A stretch of DNA of 64,000 nt, from positions 186,001 to 250,000 of the forward strand of contig CALSRX010000004.1 in NCBI GenBank assembly GCA_943788865.1, given 5' to 3'. Numbering within the stretch: the stretch's first letter is position 1; each line of letters begins with the position of its first letter. Made by a program: the position numbers and the translations under genes. The stretch comes from an uncultured Polaribacter sp. Lineage in GTDB: Bacteria > Bacteroidota > Bacteroidia > Flavobacteriales > Flavobacteriaceae. The notes beneath the pieces were generated by a model. It was not told the origin of the DNA. It did not search any database and worked only from the letters and a program-made list of their open reading frames with translations. Positions 1-8,546 of the stretch are shown here, in pieces.

Positions 1-57
1 ATCTCTTCTGGAACTATTGAAATGAAAGACAATAAAGTTATTTTATTAGCGGATTAA
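1..57 (+). CDS. C-terminal end of an unidentified protein (partial)
   Basis: Eighteen codons in frame 1 run from the window edge to a TAA and end in KVILLAD. A clear rho-independent terminator follows within 30 bases, so this is the true 3' end of a gene that begins outside the window. Nothing in so short a tail identifies the family. Confidence 0.55.
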   Translation: MSSGTIEMKDNKVILLAD

Positions 58-82
58 TTTTAATACAAAATAAACTAAAAAG

Positions 83-109
83 TCCTCATTAAAATGAGGA
101 TTTTTTTTT
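83..109 (+). terminator. Rho-independent terminator of the upstream gene
   Basis: TCCTCA and TGAGGA form a stem around a short A/T-rich loop, followed directly by nine T residues. It closes the gene entering from the left edge and separates it from the S9 peptidase gene. Confidence 0.85.
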
Positions 110-211
110 GGCTTAATGTTAAAAATTAAATAAAAAACGATTTATAGTTTGATATATTATTTGTTTTAAAGAACTTTAGCTCTTATATCTATAAACCAAA
201 CAATATAAATT

Positions 212-2692
212 ATGAAAAATATCGCTCTAGCATTGCTTTTTGTATTTGTTTCTAGCATTTTGTTTGCTCAAGAAACACCAAAACCCAATTACAGACAAGC
301 AGCAAAATACTCACCTAAAAACCTAGCAAAGTTAGTACATTCAACCACTGTTAGCCCTCATTGGCTAAAAAAAGGGAATCGTTTTTGGTACCAATACAAA
401 ACATCAGAAGGAGCCAATTATTACCTAGTTGATGCAGATAGAAAAACGAGAACCACCCTTTTTGACAATGTTAAAATGGCAAAATGGTTGACAGAAATCA
501 CCAAAGACCCATATGATGGACAACATTTACCTCGTTTTGATTTTAAATTTAATGAAAGCGAAACAGCCATTCGTTTTAGAGTAACTTCAACAGAAGAAGT
601 TCCTGCAGCAGAAGACGATACAAAAAAAGAGAAAAAAGCAAAAAGCAAAAAACCTAAAATGGAAAAGAAAGTGTACCACCTAGAGTATAGATTAGGGGGT
701 AACGGATTAACCATTATAGACAATAAGAAAGAAGAAAAAAAATGGAAAAATTGGGCAAATATTGCACCTGATAGCTCAATTGTTTTATTCTCTAAAAACT
801 TTAACCTTTATTGGATGGATAAAGCTAACTTTTTAAAAGCTGTTAAAGATGAAAAAGATTCTACAATCGTAGAGCATCAATGGACAAAAGATGGTGTAGA
901 AAACTACGGATATGGTGGTGGTGGAAGAGGTGAAAACAACGAAACGAAAATCAAAAATAAAGACAATCGTAAAGGAGTTTGGGGTACCTGGTCTCATGAT
1001 TCTAAAAAATTCGTTTTTCAAAAATCGGATTCTAGACACATCAAAGATTTATGGGTAATTAATTCTGTAACCAACAGAAGACCTGTTTTAGAAACCTATA
1101 AATATCATATGGCAGGAGAGCAAGAATTTTATAAATCAGAGCTGTTAATTTTTGATATTCCGACCAAAAGAGTAGTTAATGTAGAGTTAGACACCATAAA
1201 ACAACAAAGTTTATCTGTTTTTAGAGCGCCATCAAAACAATCTAGTAGAGATGATGACTTTAGACCCTCTTTATTATTATCAAAAAAAGGAAAACTGTAT
1301 TACAGTGTAATTAGTAGAGATCGTAAAAAATATGATGTTTGTGTAGCTGATTTAGAAACAGGAAAATCTAAAGTACTTATCGAAGAGCGCTTTAATACCT
1401 ACATAGAATCTAGACCCTTAATTTTATTTAACGATGAAACAGAAATGTTGCATTGGGCAGAAAGAGACGGTTGGGCACATTTTTATTTGTATGATGCAAA
1501 CGGAAAACTGAAAAACCAGGTTACAAATGGGGATTATCACGTAGCTGGTGTTGCTGGATTGGATGAAAAATCAAGAACCTTGTATTTTACGGCAAACGGA
1601 GTTAATAAAAAGCAAGATCCATATTATGCTCATTTATATAAAATCAATTTAAATGGATCCGTAATGAAAACATTAAATCCGGGAGATTATACTACCAGCA
1701 CAAGTATGGCAGATTCTAATAGTTATTTTGTAAGTAATTACTCTAGAGTTAATACGATACCAAAATCAGAATTACGTTCTTCAGACGGAAGATTAGTTAT
1801 GAAATTAGAAGAAGCAGATTTATCTCAATTGTTTGCTACGGGATACAAATTCCCAGAAACATTCAAAGTAAAAGCAGATGACGGAATTACTGATTTATAC
1901 GGCGTAATGTACAAACCTTTCGATTTTGACTCTACAAAAGTATATCCATTATTAGAATATGTATACCCAGGGCCACAAACAGAGTCTGTAAACAAATCTT
2001 TTTCTTATAGAATGGATCGTTTAGACAGAATGGCTCAAGTTGGTTTTGTGGTAATTACATTAGGAAATAGAGGAGGTCATCCAGATCGTTCTAAATGGTA
2101 TCATAATTATGGATATGGAAATTTAAGAGACTACGGATTGGCAGACAAAAAATATGTCGCTCAGCAATTGGCAAACAAACACAGTTTTATAGATATTTCT
2201 AAAGTGGGAATTTACGGTCACTCTGGAGGTGGATTTATGTCAACTGCAGCCATGTTAGTATATCCAGATTTCTTTAAAGCAGCAGTTTCTTCAGCAGGAA
2301 ATCATGATAACAACGTGTATAATAGTTGGTGGAGTGAAACACATCATGGTGTTAAAGAAGAAATAGATGAAAAAGGAAAAATTTCTTATAAATACAAGAT
2401 TGACACCAATCAATCATTGGCAAAAAATTTAAAAGGACATTTAATGTTGATTCATGGAGATGTTGATAACAATGTACATCCGGCTGGAACCATTAGAATG
2501 GCAAATGAATTGATAAAAGCAAACAAGCGTTTTAAATTTATGACGATGCCAGGGCAACGTCATGGTTTTGGAAGCATGACAGAATATTCTTTCTGGTTAC
2601 GCGCAGATCATTTTAGCAAATACTTCTTAGGAGTAGAAGCTACAAGTGTAGATATCACAGAAATGAATAGAGACAATCCAAAAAATAAATAA
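212..2692 (+). CDS. S9 family (DPP IV-like) serine peptidase
   Basis: A secreted prolyl-oligopeptidase-family exopeptidase that should trim dipeptides in the periplasm or at the cell surface. The first 19 residues form a signal peptide ending FAQ. A long DPP IV-type beta-propeller region (about 60-560) is followed by an alpha/beta-hydrolase domain. The nucleophile sits in GHSGGG (Ser671), the acid in HGDVDNNV (Asp752) and the base in GQRHGFG (His784), so the triad is complete. A Lys/Glu-rich charged insert lies near residues 130-155. The length of 826 aa is normal for Bacteroidota DPP IV-like enzymes. It is a stand-alone transcription unit with its own terminator. The precise substrate is not deducible. 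Confidence 0.92.
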   Translation: MKNIALALLFVFVSSILFAQETPKPNYRQAAKYSPKNLAKLVHSTTVSPHWLKKGNRFWYQYKTSEGANYYLVDADRKTRTTLFDNVKMAKWLTEITKDPYDGQHLPRFDFKFNESETAIRFRVTSTEEVPAAEDDTKKEKKAKSKKPKMEKKVYHLEYRLGGNGLTIIDNKKEEKKWKNWANIAPDSSIVLFSKNFNLYWMDKANFLKAVKDEKDSTIVEHQWTKDGVENYGYGGGGRGENNETKIKNKDNRKGVWGTWSHDSKKFVFQKSDSRHIKDLWVINSVTNRRPVLETYKYHMAGEQEFYKSELLIFDIPTKRVVNVELDTIKQQSLSVFRAPSKQSSRDDDFRPSLLLSKKGKLYYSVISRDRKKYDVCVADLETGKSKVLIEERFNTYIESRPLILFNDETEMLHWAERDGWAHFYLYDANGKLKNQVTNGDYHVAGVAGLDEKSRTLYFTANGVNKKQDPYYAHLYKINLNGSVMKTLNPGDYTTSTSMADSNSYFVSNYSRVNTIPKSELRSSDGRLVMKLEEADLSQLFATGYKFPETFKVKADDGITDLYGVMYKPFDFDSTKVYPLLEYVYPGPQTESVNKSFSYRMDRLDRMAQVGFVVITLGNRGGHPDRSKWYHNYGYGNLRDYGLADKKYVAQQLANKHSFIDISKVGIYGHSGGGFMSTAAMLVYPDFFKAAVSSAGNHDNNVYNSWWSETHHGVKEEIDEKGKISYKYKIDTNQSLAKNLKGHLMLIHGDVDNNVHPAGTIRMANELIKANKRFKFMTMPGQRHGFGSMTEYSFWLRADHFSKYFLGVEATSVDITEMNRDNPKNK

Positions 2693-2714
2693 GAATACAA
2701 TTATTCATAAAACA

Positions 2715-2750
2715 AAATGCCGAGCAATATTGCTCGGCATTTTTATTTTT
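2715..2750 (+). terminator. Terminator after the S9 peptidase gene
   Basis: The perfect palindrome ATGCCGAGCAAT/ATTGCTCGGCAT is flanked by A and T runs, so it can act in both directions between the two convergent peptidase genes. Confidence 0.9.
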
Positions 2751-2758
2751 ATACTATT

Positions 2759-2782
2759 GTCATTCCTGCGGAAGCAAGAATC
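2759..2782. repeat. Intergenic GTCATTCCTGCG-type repeat (single, degenerate)
   Basis: GTCATTCCTGCGGAAGCAAG followed by AATC matches the dispersed palindromic unit found again near 19.1, 21.6, 45.4 and 48.8 kb. Here the right arm is degraded and no facing partner is visible. Confidence 0.6.
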
Positions 2783-2804
2783 TATTAACAGAAAACAATG
2801 AAGA

Positions 2805-4607
2805 TTATTTTTTATCTAACCATTCTTTTCTGTTTTTCAGCATTTCTGGAGTTACTTCTAATCCAGCTTTTTCAAAAGTCATAATGCTATAGCTAGGATC
2901 TTTAATCAATTTTGTTTTTACAGTTCTCAATTGATTATATCTACTAAATTGAATGGTAATTTCATCTCCAATTTTATAGTTTGCTAGAATTGTATTTACA
3001 GAATTTCTACTACCAATAACATGATTATCAATAGCGACAATTTTATCTTTTGCATTTAGACCTACTTTATAAGCCGGACTTCCAATTTGTGGGTTATTAC
3101 CTACAACACCATTTGATGTATAAGCGCCAAAAAATACTTTTTTGCTATCCTGTTTTAAAACAACACCAACCCTTTTAAATAAAGGCTCATAATTAGGCAT
3201 AGCACTTTTATAGATAAAACTAGAGAAGAAATAATCGCCAAATAATTTACCTGCATATTTGTTTAATGCTTTATTTAAATCATCAACAGTATACGGTTTT
3301 TCTTTTTTTCCGTGAGTTTCCCATACAGATTTCATAAAACCATCTAAGGTTAAATTCCCTTTTTCGTTACGTAAAGCCAAGTCTAATGCCAATCCTAAAG
3401 CACTTCCGTAAGAATAATAAGAAATAAACGTGTTTTCTCTATTTACTGGGTCTACCGAAGTTGCAGCATCTACAAAAGGAGCTTGATAACTCATTTCTAT
3501 TGGATTAAAAAATGATCTTCCTGGAGAATTCCACACATAGTTAAAAGTTCCGTTTAAGCTATTGATATAGCTTTCATGAGACATTAAACCTGCTCTGGTT
3601 AAAAACAAGTTGGTGTAATAACTGGTAAAACCTTCTGCAAACCACAATTCGCCACTCATATTTGCTTCTTCAAAATCAAAAGGCTCTAAAGATTGTGGTC
3701 TAATTCGCTCTACATTCCATGAATGAAAAAACTCATGAGAAACCGTTCCAATATTACCTTTCATTCCGCCATTTGCCAAGGTTCTTGTGCTTGTAACCAC
3801 GGTAGAATTTCTGTGCTCCATTCCGTCTCCACTTGCATTTGGAACATAACAAGCTAAGAAAACGTATTCGCCATAATCATACTTTGGTAACTCCCCAAAA
3901 ACAGCCATTTGTTGCAATACAACTTTCTTCACACTTTCAAAATATTCATCTGCTTCTGCTTCTGTACCAATATTGTGTAAGGCTAATTTTAGTTTTAATT
4001 TTTCTCCATCAGAATCAACCTCAAAAGAACGCACCATATGGTTACTCAATTCTGTTGGACTATCCATAAAATACTGCATGTTTGGTGCATAATAGGTAGT
4101 ATCAAACATTGGTTTTAATTGGGTTGCAATTTTCCAATCTTTTATTGGATTAAAAGTAATTTGAATAGGCGTTTCTTTTAAAGAAGGTGCAAACATAAAT
4201 GTTGCAGGAATGTTTAAGTGCGCATGAGTTTCGTCAATTTGGGCATAGGTTCCTCCTCCACGATTTGCAAATAAGGTATAAGTAACAATTACAGTTCCGT
4301 CATGTTTATCTACATCCCATTGATATGGATTTGGTCGTGTAATCTGTAAAGATTCTCCTTTGCTATTGGTTGCTTTTACATTGTACACATTTTTAGCAAA
4401 TTCATGAATGGCATATCTTCCTGGTGAAGTTCTGCTCATTCTAAAAGAAAATTTACCGCTCTTAATTTTTGTAAAAGAAACTTTAATTTCAGCTTCGTGA
4501 TGCACTGCATTCGGAAAAGAAACATCGTATTTGATATAACTTTGTGCATTGCTAATAGAAGTAATACAAAGTGATAACACTAAGATTTTAAAAAATTGTA
4601 AACGCAT
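2805..4607 (-). CDS. M61 family metallopeptidase with C-terminal PDZ domain
   Basis: Related to glycyl aminopeptidase, a zinc peptidase of the M61 family. A signal peptide ends at SNAQ near residue 22, so the enzyme is exported. An N-terminal beta domain precedes the catalytic domain with zinc motif HEFFHSWN (HExxH, residues 291-295) and the downstream glutamate region WFAEGFTSYY that should supply the third ligand. A PDZ domain follows (about 500-580). At 600 aa it has the usual family size. The gene is monocistronic and convergent with the S9 peptidase gene; a TAGTTTTG -7-like element lies on the minus strand at 4634-4641. The substrate is unknown. Confidence 0.9.
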   Translation of the reverse strand: MRLQFFKILVLSLCITSISNAQSYIKYDVSFPNAVHHEAEIKVSFTKIKSGKFSFRMSRTSPGRYAIHEFAKNVYNVKATNSKGESLQITRPNPYQWDVDKHDGTVIVTYTLFANRGGGTYAQIDETHAHLNIPATFMFAPSLKETPIQITFNPIKDWKIATQLKPMFDTTYYAPNMQYFMDSPTELSNHMVRSFEVDSDGEKLKLKLALHNIGTEAEADEYFESVKKVVLQQMAVFGELPKYDYGEYVFLACYVPNASGDGMEHRNSTVVTSTRTLANGGMKGNIGTVSHEFFHSWNVERIRPQSLEPFDFEEANMSGELWFAEGFTSYYTNLFLTRAGLMSHESYINSLNGTFNYVWNSPGRSFFNPIEMSYQAPFVDAATSVDPVNRENTFISYYSYGSALGLALDLALRNEKGNLTLDGFMKSVWETHGKKEKPYTVDDLNKALNKYAGKLFGDYFFSSFIYKSAMPNYEPLFKRVGVVLKQDSKKVFFGAYTSNGVVGNNPQIGSPAYKVGLNAKDKIVAIDNHVIGSRNSVNTILANYKIGDEITIQFSRYNQLRTVKTKLIKDPSYSIMTFEKAGLEVTPEMLKNRKEWLDKK

Positions 4608-4711
4608 TTTTTGTTGATTTAAATTTGTGTATTCAAAACTACATAAAATCTATCAATCATTCACATATTCTAAAATATCTGATGGTTGGCAATCTCAAGC
4701 CTTCCTTAATT

Positions 4712-5152
4712 TTATAATTTTTTAATCACATTGGTTACAATTCCCCAGATAACAAAATTGTTTTCTTCTGTGATTTTAATTATTGGGTAATCAGGGTTTT
4801 CTGGTTGCAACCAAACTTCATCATTTTCTACTCGCAATCGTTTTACGGTAAATTCCCCATCCAAAAAACAAACAGCTATTTTATTATTTGTTGGCTCAAT
4901 ACTTCTGTCAATTACTAATAAATCATTGTCTTCTAGCCCAGCTCCAATCATAGACTGACCGCTTACTTTGGCAAAAAAAGTAGCTTCCTTATTTAGAATT
5001 AATTCTTCATCTAATGAAATTCTCGTTTCTCTAAAATCATCTGCAGGAGAAGGAAATCCTGCAGAAATAGTCATATCAATAAAAACAGCACCACTATTAG
5101 AAGATGTTGTTGGTGTAAAAAAAGTTAGGCTCTTCGGTGTTTTTGTTTTCAT
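4712..5152 (-). CDS. umuD: UmuD-like S24 peptidase, error-prone polymerase subunit
   Basis: A LexA/UmuD-family self-cleaving protein that partners with UmuC in translesion synthesis. The catalytic Ser is in GQSM (Ser67) and the Lys in TVKRL (Lys104). Their 37-residue spacing equals that of E. coli UmuD. The predicted autocleavage bond is Ala31-Gly32 in SAGFPSPADDF, closely resembling the CG-FPSPA site of UmuD. There is no DNA-binding domain, which separates it from LexA. It lies six bases downstream of umuC on the same strand, so the two are co-transcribed. The order is C then D, opposite to E. coli umuDC. No obvious SOS box was recognised. Confidence 0.92.
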   Translation of the reverse strand: MKTKTPKSLTFFTPTTSSNSGAVFIDMTISAGFPSPADDFRETRISLDEELILNKEATFFAKVSGQSMIGAGLEDNDLLVIDRSIEPTNNKIAVCFLDGEFTVKRLRVENDEVWLQPENPDYPIIKITEENNFVIWGIVTNVIKKL

Positions 5153-5158
5153 AAATTT

Positions 5159-6418
5159 TTATTTAACAATAAATATGTCGTTAATGTTGGTTGTGTATTT
5201 TGGAGACAAACGTTCTTGACGCATCTTCCAAGTGCGTTTTAAATCTTGGTTTCCCAATTTAATTTTATCAGTTTTAAATCGTTGATTGATATAATCTATT
5301 GCCGTCATTAGAGGCTTATGCTTTGGGTTTTCGTGTACAAATAAATCTAATTGATGATTGTCTGTAGGAACCAACCCAGTAACAATTACACCTGCGCGTT
5401 TGTATTTTACACCTTTTTTAAACATGGTGCTTACGGTGTTTACAGCAGCTTTACTAATTGCCAAAGTAGAATCTGTAGGATACGGAAAAACAACAGTTCT
5501 ACTTGCTCTGTGTTGCTTGGTATCTTTTTTATGACGATCGCTACTTAGTAACACAATAAGCATATGACAGCTAGAATGTTGTTTCCTCAATTTTTCTGCA
5601 CATCTTGAAGCAAAAGTAGAAATCCGTTCTTTTATATTTTCTATATCTGAAAATGTATATTCAAAACTTCGTGTTGTTGCAATTGCTTTTTTTGATTTTG
5701 AAATATTTTCTAATGCAATTTTAGGAATGCCTTCTAACTCTTTTTTTAAACGCCATTCTGTAATAGAAAAATTTTTCAAGATCCAAGCATCAGAAAGTTG
5801 GGTAAAATCAAAGGCAGTTTTACATCCTTTTTCAAGCAATCGTTTGTTTAAACGTCTTCCAATTCCCCATACATTTTCTAACGGAATCCATTTCAATGCT
5901 TTGATGCGTTTTTCTTCAGAATCAATTACATAAACCCCACCCGTTTCTTTCGGAAACTTACGCGCAATTTTATTGGCAACTTTACTCAATGCTTTTGTTG
6001 GAGCAAACCCAACAGAAGTCGGAATCCCTGTCCATTGTAGAATTCTGTTTCTAATTTGCGTTCCGTAATTGGTAAAATTGTAGTTGTCAAAACCTTTAAA
6101 TTGTAAAAAAGCCTCATCAATAGAATAGACTTCTATATCTGGAGAAAATTGCGCTAAAATATTCATGACTCTTGCACTCATATCTCCGTACAACGGATAA
6201 TTAGAAGACAACACAGAGATGTTTTTTGCTTTGCAAAAGCTTTCCCATTTAAAAATTGGTGCGCCAAAAGGGAGCTGTAATTTCTTTGCCTCATCACTCA
6301 TAGAAATGACACAACCATCGTTATTACTCAGAATAGCAACAGGTTTTTTTTGCAAATTAGGGTTAAAAACCCGTTCGCAAGAAGCATAAAAATTATTACA
6401 ATCTACCAAAGCATACAT
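5159..6418 (-). CDS. umuC: Y-family DNA polymerase V catalytic subunit (UmuC-like)
   Basis: An error-prone translesion DNA polymerase. The palm catalytic acidic residues are seen at Asp6 (ALVDCNNFYASCE) and Asp101-Glu102 (SIDEAF). Fingers, thumb and little-finger regions follow in the normal order, and the C-terminal DUF4113-like tail (KTDKIKLGNQ...SPKYTTN) is typical of UmuC rather than DinB. At 419 aa it is full length. It is the first gene of a two-gene unit with umuD. It diverges from the TonB receptor gene, whose start lies about 70 bases away. Confidence 0.94.
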   Translation of the reverse strand: MYALVDCNNFYASCERVFNPNLQKKPVAILSNNDGCVISMSDEAKKLQLPFGAPIFKWESFCKAKNISVLSSNYPLYGDMSARVMNILAQFSPDIEVYSIDEAFLQFKGFDNYNFTNYGTQIRNRILQWTGIPTSVGFAPTKALSKVANKIARKFPKETGGVYVIDSEEKRIKALKWIPLENVWGIGRRLNKRLLEKGCKTAFDFTQLSDAWILKNFSITEWRLKKELEGIPKIALENISKSKKAIATTRSFEYTFSDIENIKERISTFASRCAEKLRKQHSSCHMLIVLLSSDRHKKDTKQHRASRTVVFPYPTDSTLAISKAAVNTVSTMFKKGVKYKRAGVIVTGLVPTDNHQLDLFVHENPKHKPLMTAIDYINQRFKTDKIKLGNQDLKRTWKMRQERLSPKYTTNINDIFIVK

Positions 6419-6463
6419 AATTATAAAAGTACATTTTTTAGCGTATACTCTGAGCTATTTTTT

Positions 6464-6471
6464 TACTTTTG
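6464..6471 (+). promoter_or_regulatory. Bacteroidota -7 element (TACTTTTG) for the TonB receptor gene
   Basis: The octamer fits TAnnTTTG and lies 19 bases before the ATG. No good TTTG -33 box was found at the usual 17-23 bp spacing, so the call rests on the -7 alone. Confidence 0.45.
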
Positions 6472-6490
6472 CTCCAGAAAAATCATTGGC

Positions 6491-8311
6491 ATGAGCATTA
6501 AAAAACAGATTAGTATAGGAATCGCTTTGTTATTAACGAGTTACACTTTTTCTCAAAAAAAAGATACCGTTTTTGAGTTAGATACTGTTGTAATTTCTTC
6601 TAGTAGAATAGACATTCCATTTAAAGAAAACTCGCGAACAATTCAAGTAATTACTTCTAAGCAGCTAAAGCAAAGCGCAGTTACAAATATTACAGATTTA
6701 TTGCAACAAGTTGCAGGTGTAGATATGAGAAGAAGAGGGGTAAGCGGAATGCAAGCCGACTTATACATTCGTGGTGGTAGTTTTGATCAAACATTATTGT
6801 TGATTGACGGAATTAAAGTTGAAGATCCACAAACAGGTCATCATACGATGAATATGGCACTACCGCTAGATGTTATTGAACGTATTGAAATCATTAAAGG
6901 AGCAGCAGCACGTATTTTTGGACAAAACGCGTTTACCGGAGCGATTAATATTGTTACCAAAAAAGATGCGACAAATGTAAATTCGGCAGGAATTCAAGCA
7001 GGTTCATTTGGTCAGAAAAACGGGAGTATTACTGTTGGTAAAAACCTTGAAAACAGTTCAATTATTGTGCATGCATCTTTAAATTCATCAGACGGATATA
7101 GACACAATACAGATTTTAAAAACCAGAATTATTTTATAAAAAACACCTTTAATAAAAACAATACTCCAATTGATTTTATTGGATATTTCACAGAAAGAGA
7201 TTTTGGAGCAAACGGATTTTACGCTTCACCAACAGCAATAAACCAATACGAAGAAACGCAATCTAGTTTGGTAGGTTTATCAACAACTATTAAAAATAAT
7301 AGACTGACGTTAAAACCACATTTTTATTGGAAACGAAACCAAGATATGTATGTTTTTATTCGTAACAATCCTTCAGTCTATAGAAATTTACATATTTCTA
7401 ATAAAGTTGGAGCCGAGTTAAATGCATCGTACAATTCTTCTATAGGAGTTACGGGTTTTGGAATTGATATTGCAAAAGTATTTTTAACGAGTAATAATTT
7501 AGGGTCTAGAGATCGGTTTATGGCAAACTTATTTTTAGAACATCGCTTTAAATTATTGAATGATAAAATGGATATTACACCAGGAGTGGCTGTAAATTAT
7601 TTTTCAGATTTTAAATTTCATGCATTTCCTGGAATTGATGTTGGATATGCAATAAGTGATCATTTTAAAGTATATGCGAATGTAGGATATACCTATAGAG
7701 TTCCGACGTATACGGACTTGTTTTATAGTGACCCAACAACCTTGGGAAATGCTAATTTGAACCCAGAAGAAGCAATTTCAGAAGAAGTAGGAATTAAATA
7801 TATATCGTCTAAAATCAATTTTTCTACAGCTGTATTTAACAGAAATTCTAACAACTTAATAGATTATGTTAAAGCAAATGCCAACGATAAATGGCAGGCA
7901 ACCAATATTCAAGATTTGAACTCATTTGGAATTGAGTTTAACGGTTCGTTTCGTTATAAAGTAAAAGATTTTTCACAAAACCTTTCTTTTGGATATACGT
8001 ATTTAGATGAAAACTTAGCTTCTGTAAAAGCCAACTTTTCTAGATATTCGATCAATTCTTTAAAACACCATTTTACTTCTACATTTAGATCTCAATTCTT
8101 TCAAAATGTAAGTCAGAGCATTGTATATAAATTTTCTGAAAGATCTACAGGAGAAAGTTATGGCATTGTAGATTTGATGCTTACTTTTAAATTAAATTCT
8201 TTTGATGTATCGCTTATTGGAAACAATATTTTTGATACTGTTTATACAGAGACAAATTTAGTGCCCATGCCAACAAGTAATTTTTTAGTAGATTTGAAGT
8301 ATAATTTTTAA
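6491..8311 (+). CDS. TonB-dependent outer-membrane receptor
   Basis: A 606-aa outer-membrane beta-barrel transporter energised by TonB. A signal peptide ends near residue 21 (YTFSQ), followed by a TonB-box-like segment (ELDTVVISSSR). Then come a plug domain (about 45-155, with DLYIRGGSFDQTLLLIDG) and a barrel ending in the aromatic C-terminal residue expected for Omp insertion (VDLKYNF). The size and plug resemble BtuB-type receptors, but the ligand cannot be told from the sequence. The ATG at 6491 is chosen because the codons upstream in frame overlap umuC on the other strand and would precede the signal peptide. There is no SusD partner, so it is not a SusCD pair. Confidence 0.9.
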   Translation: MSIKKQISIGIALLLTSYTFSQKKDTVFELDTVVISSSRIDIPFKENSRTIQVITSKQLKQSAVTNITDLLQQVAGVDMRRRGVSGMQADLYIRGGSFDQTLLLIDGIKVEDPQTGHHTMNMALPLDVIERIEIIKGAAARIFGQNAFTGAINIVTKKDATNVNSAGIQAGSFGQKNGSITVGKNLENSSIIVHASLNSSDGYRHNTDFKNQNYFIKNTFNKNNTPIDFIGYFTERDFGANGFYASPTAINQYEETQSSLVGLSTTIKNNRLTLKPHFYWKRNQDMYVFIRNNPSVYRNLHISNKVGAELNASYNSSIGVTGFGIDIAKVFLTSNNLGSRDRFMANLFLEHRFKLLNDKMDITPGVAVNYFSDFKFHAFPGIDVGYAISDHFKVYANVGYTYRVPTYTDLFYSDPTTLGNANLNPEEAISEEVGIKYISSKINFSTAVFNRNSNNLIDYVKANANDKWQATNIQDLNSFGIEFNGSFRYKVKDFSQNLSFGYTYLDENLASVKANFSRYSINSLKHHFTSTFRSQFFQNVSQSIVYKFSERSTGESYGIVDLMLTFKLNSFDVSLIGNNIFDTVYTETNLVPMPTSNFLVDLKYNF

Positions 8312-8328
8312 CCCCTAATAATTATATT

Positions 8329-8490
8329 ATGAAAGCATGCCCTAGATGCAAGTCAAAATCGAATCATAAAATGAAAAGTAGAGGAATTATTAAGGTTTTA
8401 CCAGGATTTACCACCTATGCTTGTGATAACTGTAATCAATATTATACTTGGAATTCATTATTTAACTTTACACTTAATATAAAGTATTAA
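8329..8490 (+). CDS. Small zinc-ribbon protein, 53 aa
   Basis: An open frame from ATG to TAA encodes MKACPRCKSKSNHKMK...YACDNCNQYYTW. The two CxxC knuckles (Cys4/Cys7 and Cys32/Cys35) are spaced as in a four-cysteine zinc ribbon. It begins 17 bases after the TonB receptor stop and ends just before a strong terminator, so it is the last gene of that transcript. The family and function are not recognised. Zinc or nucleic-acid binding is inferred from the cysteine pattern only. Confidence 0.7.
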   Translation: MKACPRCKSKSNHKMKSRGIIKVLPGFTTYACDNCNQYYTWNSLFNFTLNIKY

Positions 8491-8493
8491 ACA

Positions 8494-8527
8494 AAAAAAA
8501 GCTCTTGAGAAATCAAGAGCTTTTTTT
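8494..8527. terminator. Bidirectional terminator between zinc-ribbon gene and rseP
   Basis: AAAAAAGCTCTTGA-GAAA-TCAAGAGCTTTTTTT is a perfect stem with A and T tracts on either side. It can serve the TonB/zinc-ribbon unit on the plus strand and rseP on the minus strand. Confidence 0.92.
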
Positions 8528-8546
8528 ATTCTATATACTGTTTTAA

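Noticed and set aside
6350..6490. In-frame extension of the TonB receptor upstream of 6491
   Set aside because: It would overlap umuC on the opposite strand and put nearly 50 residues before the signal peptide.
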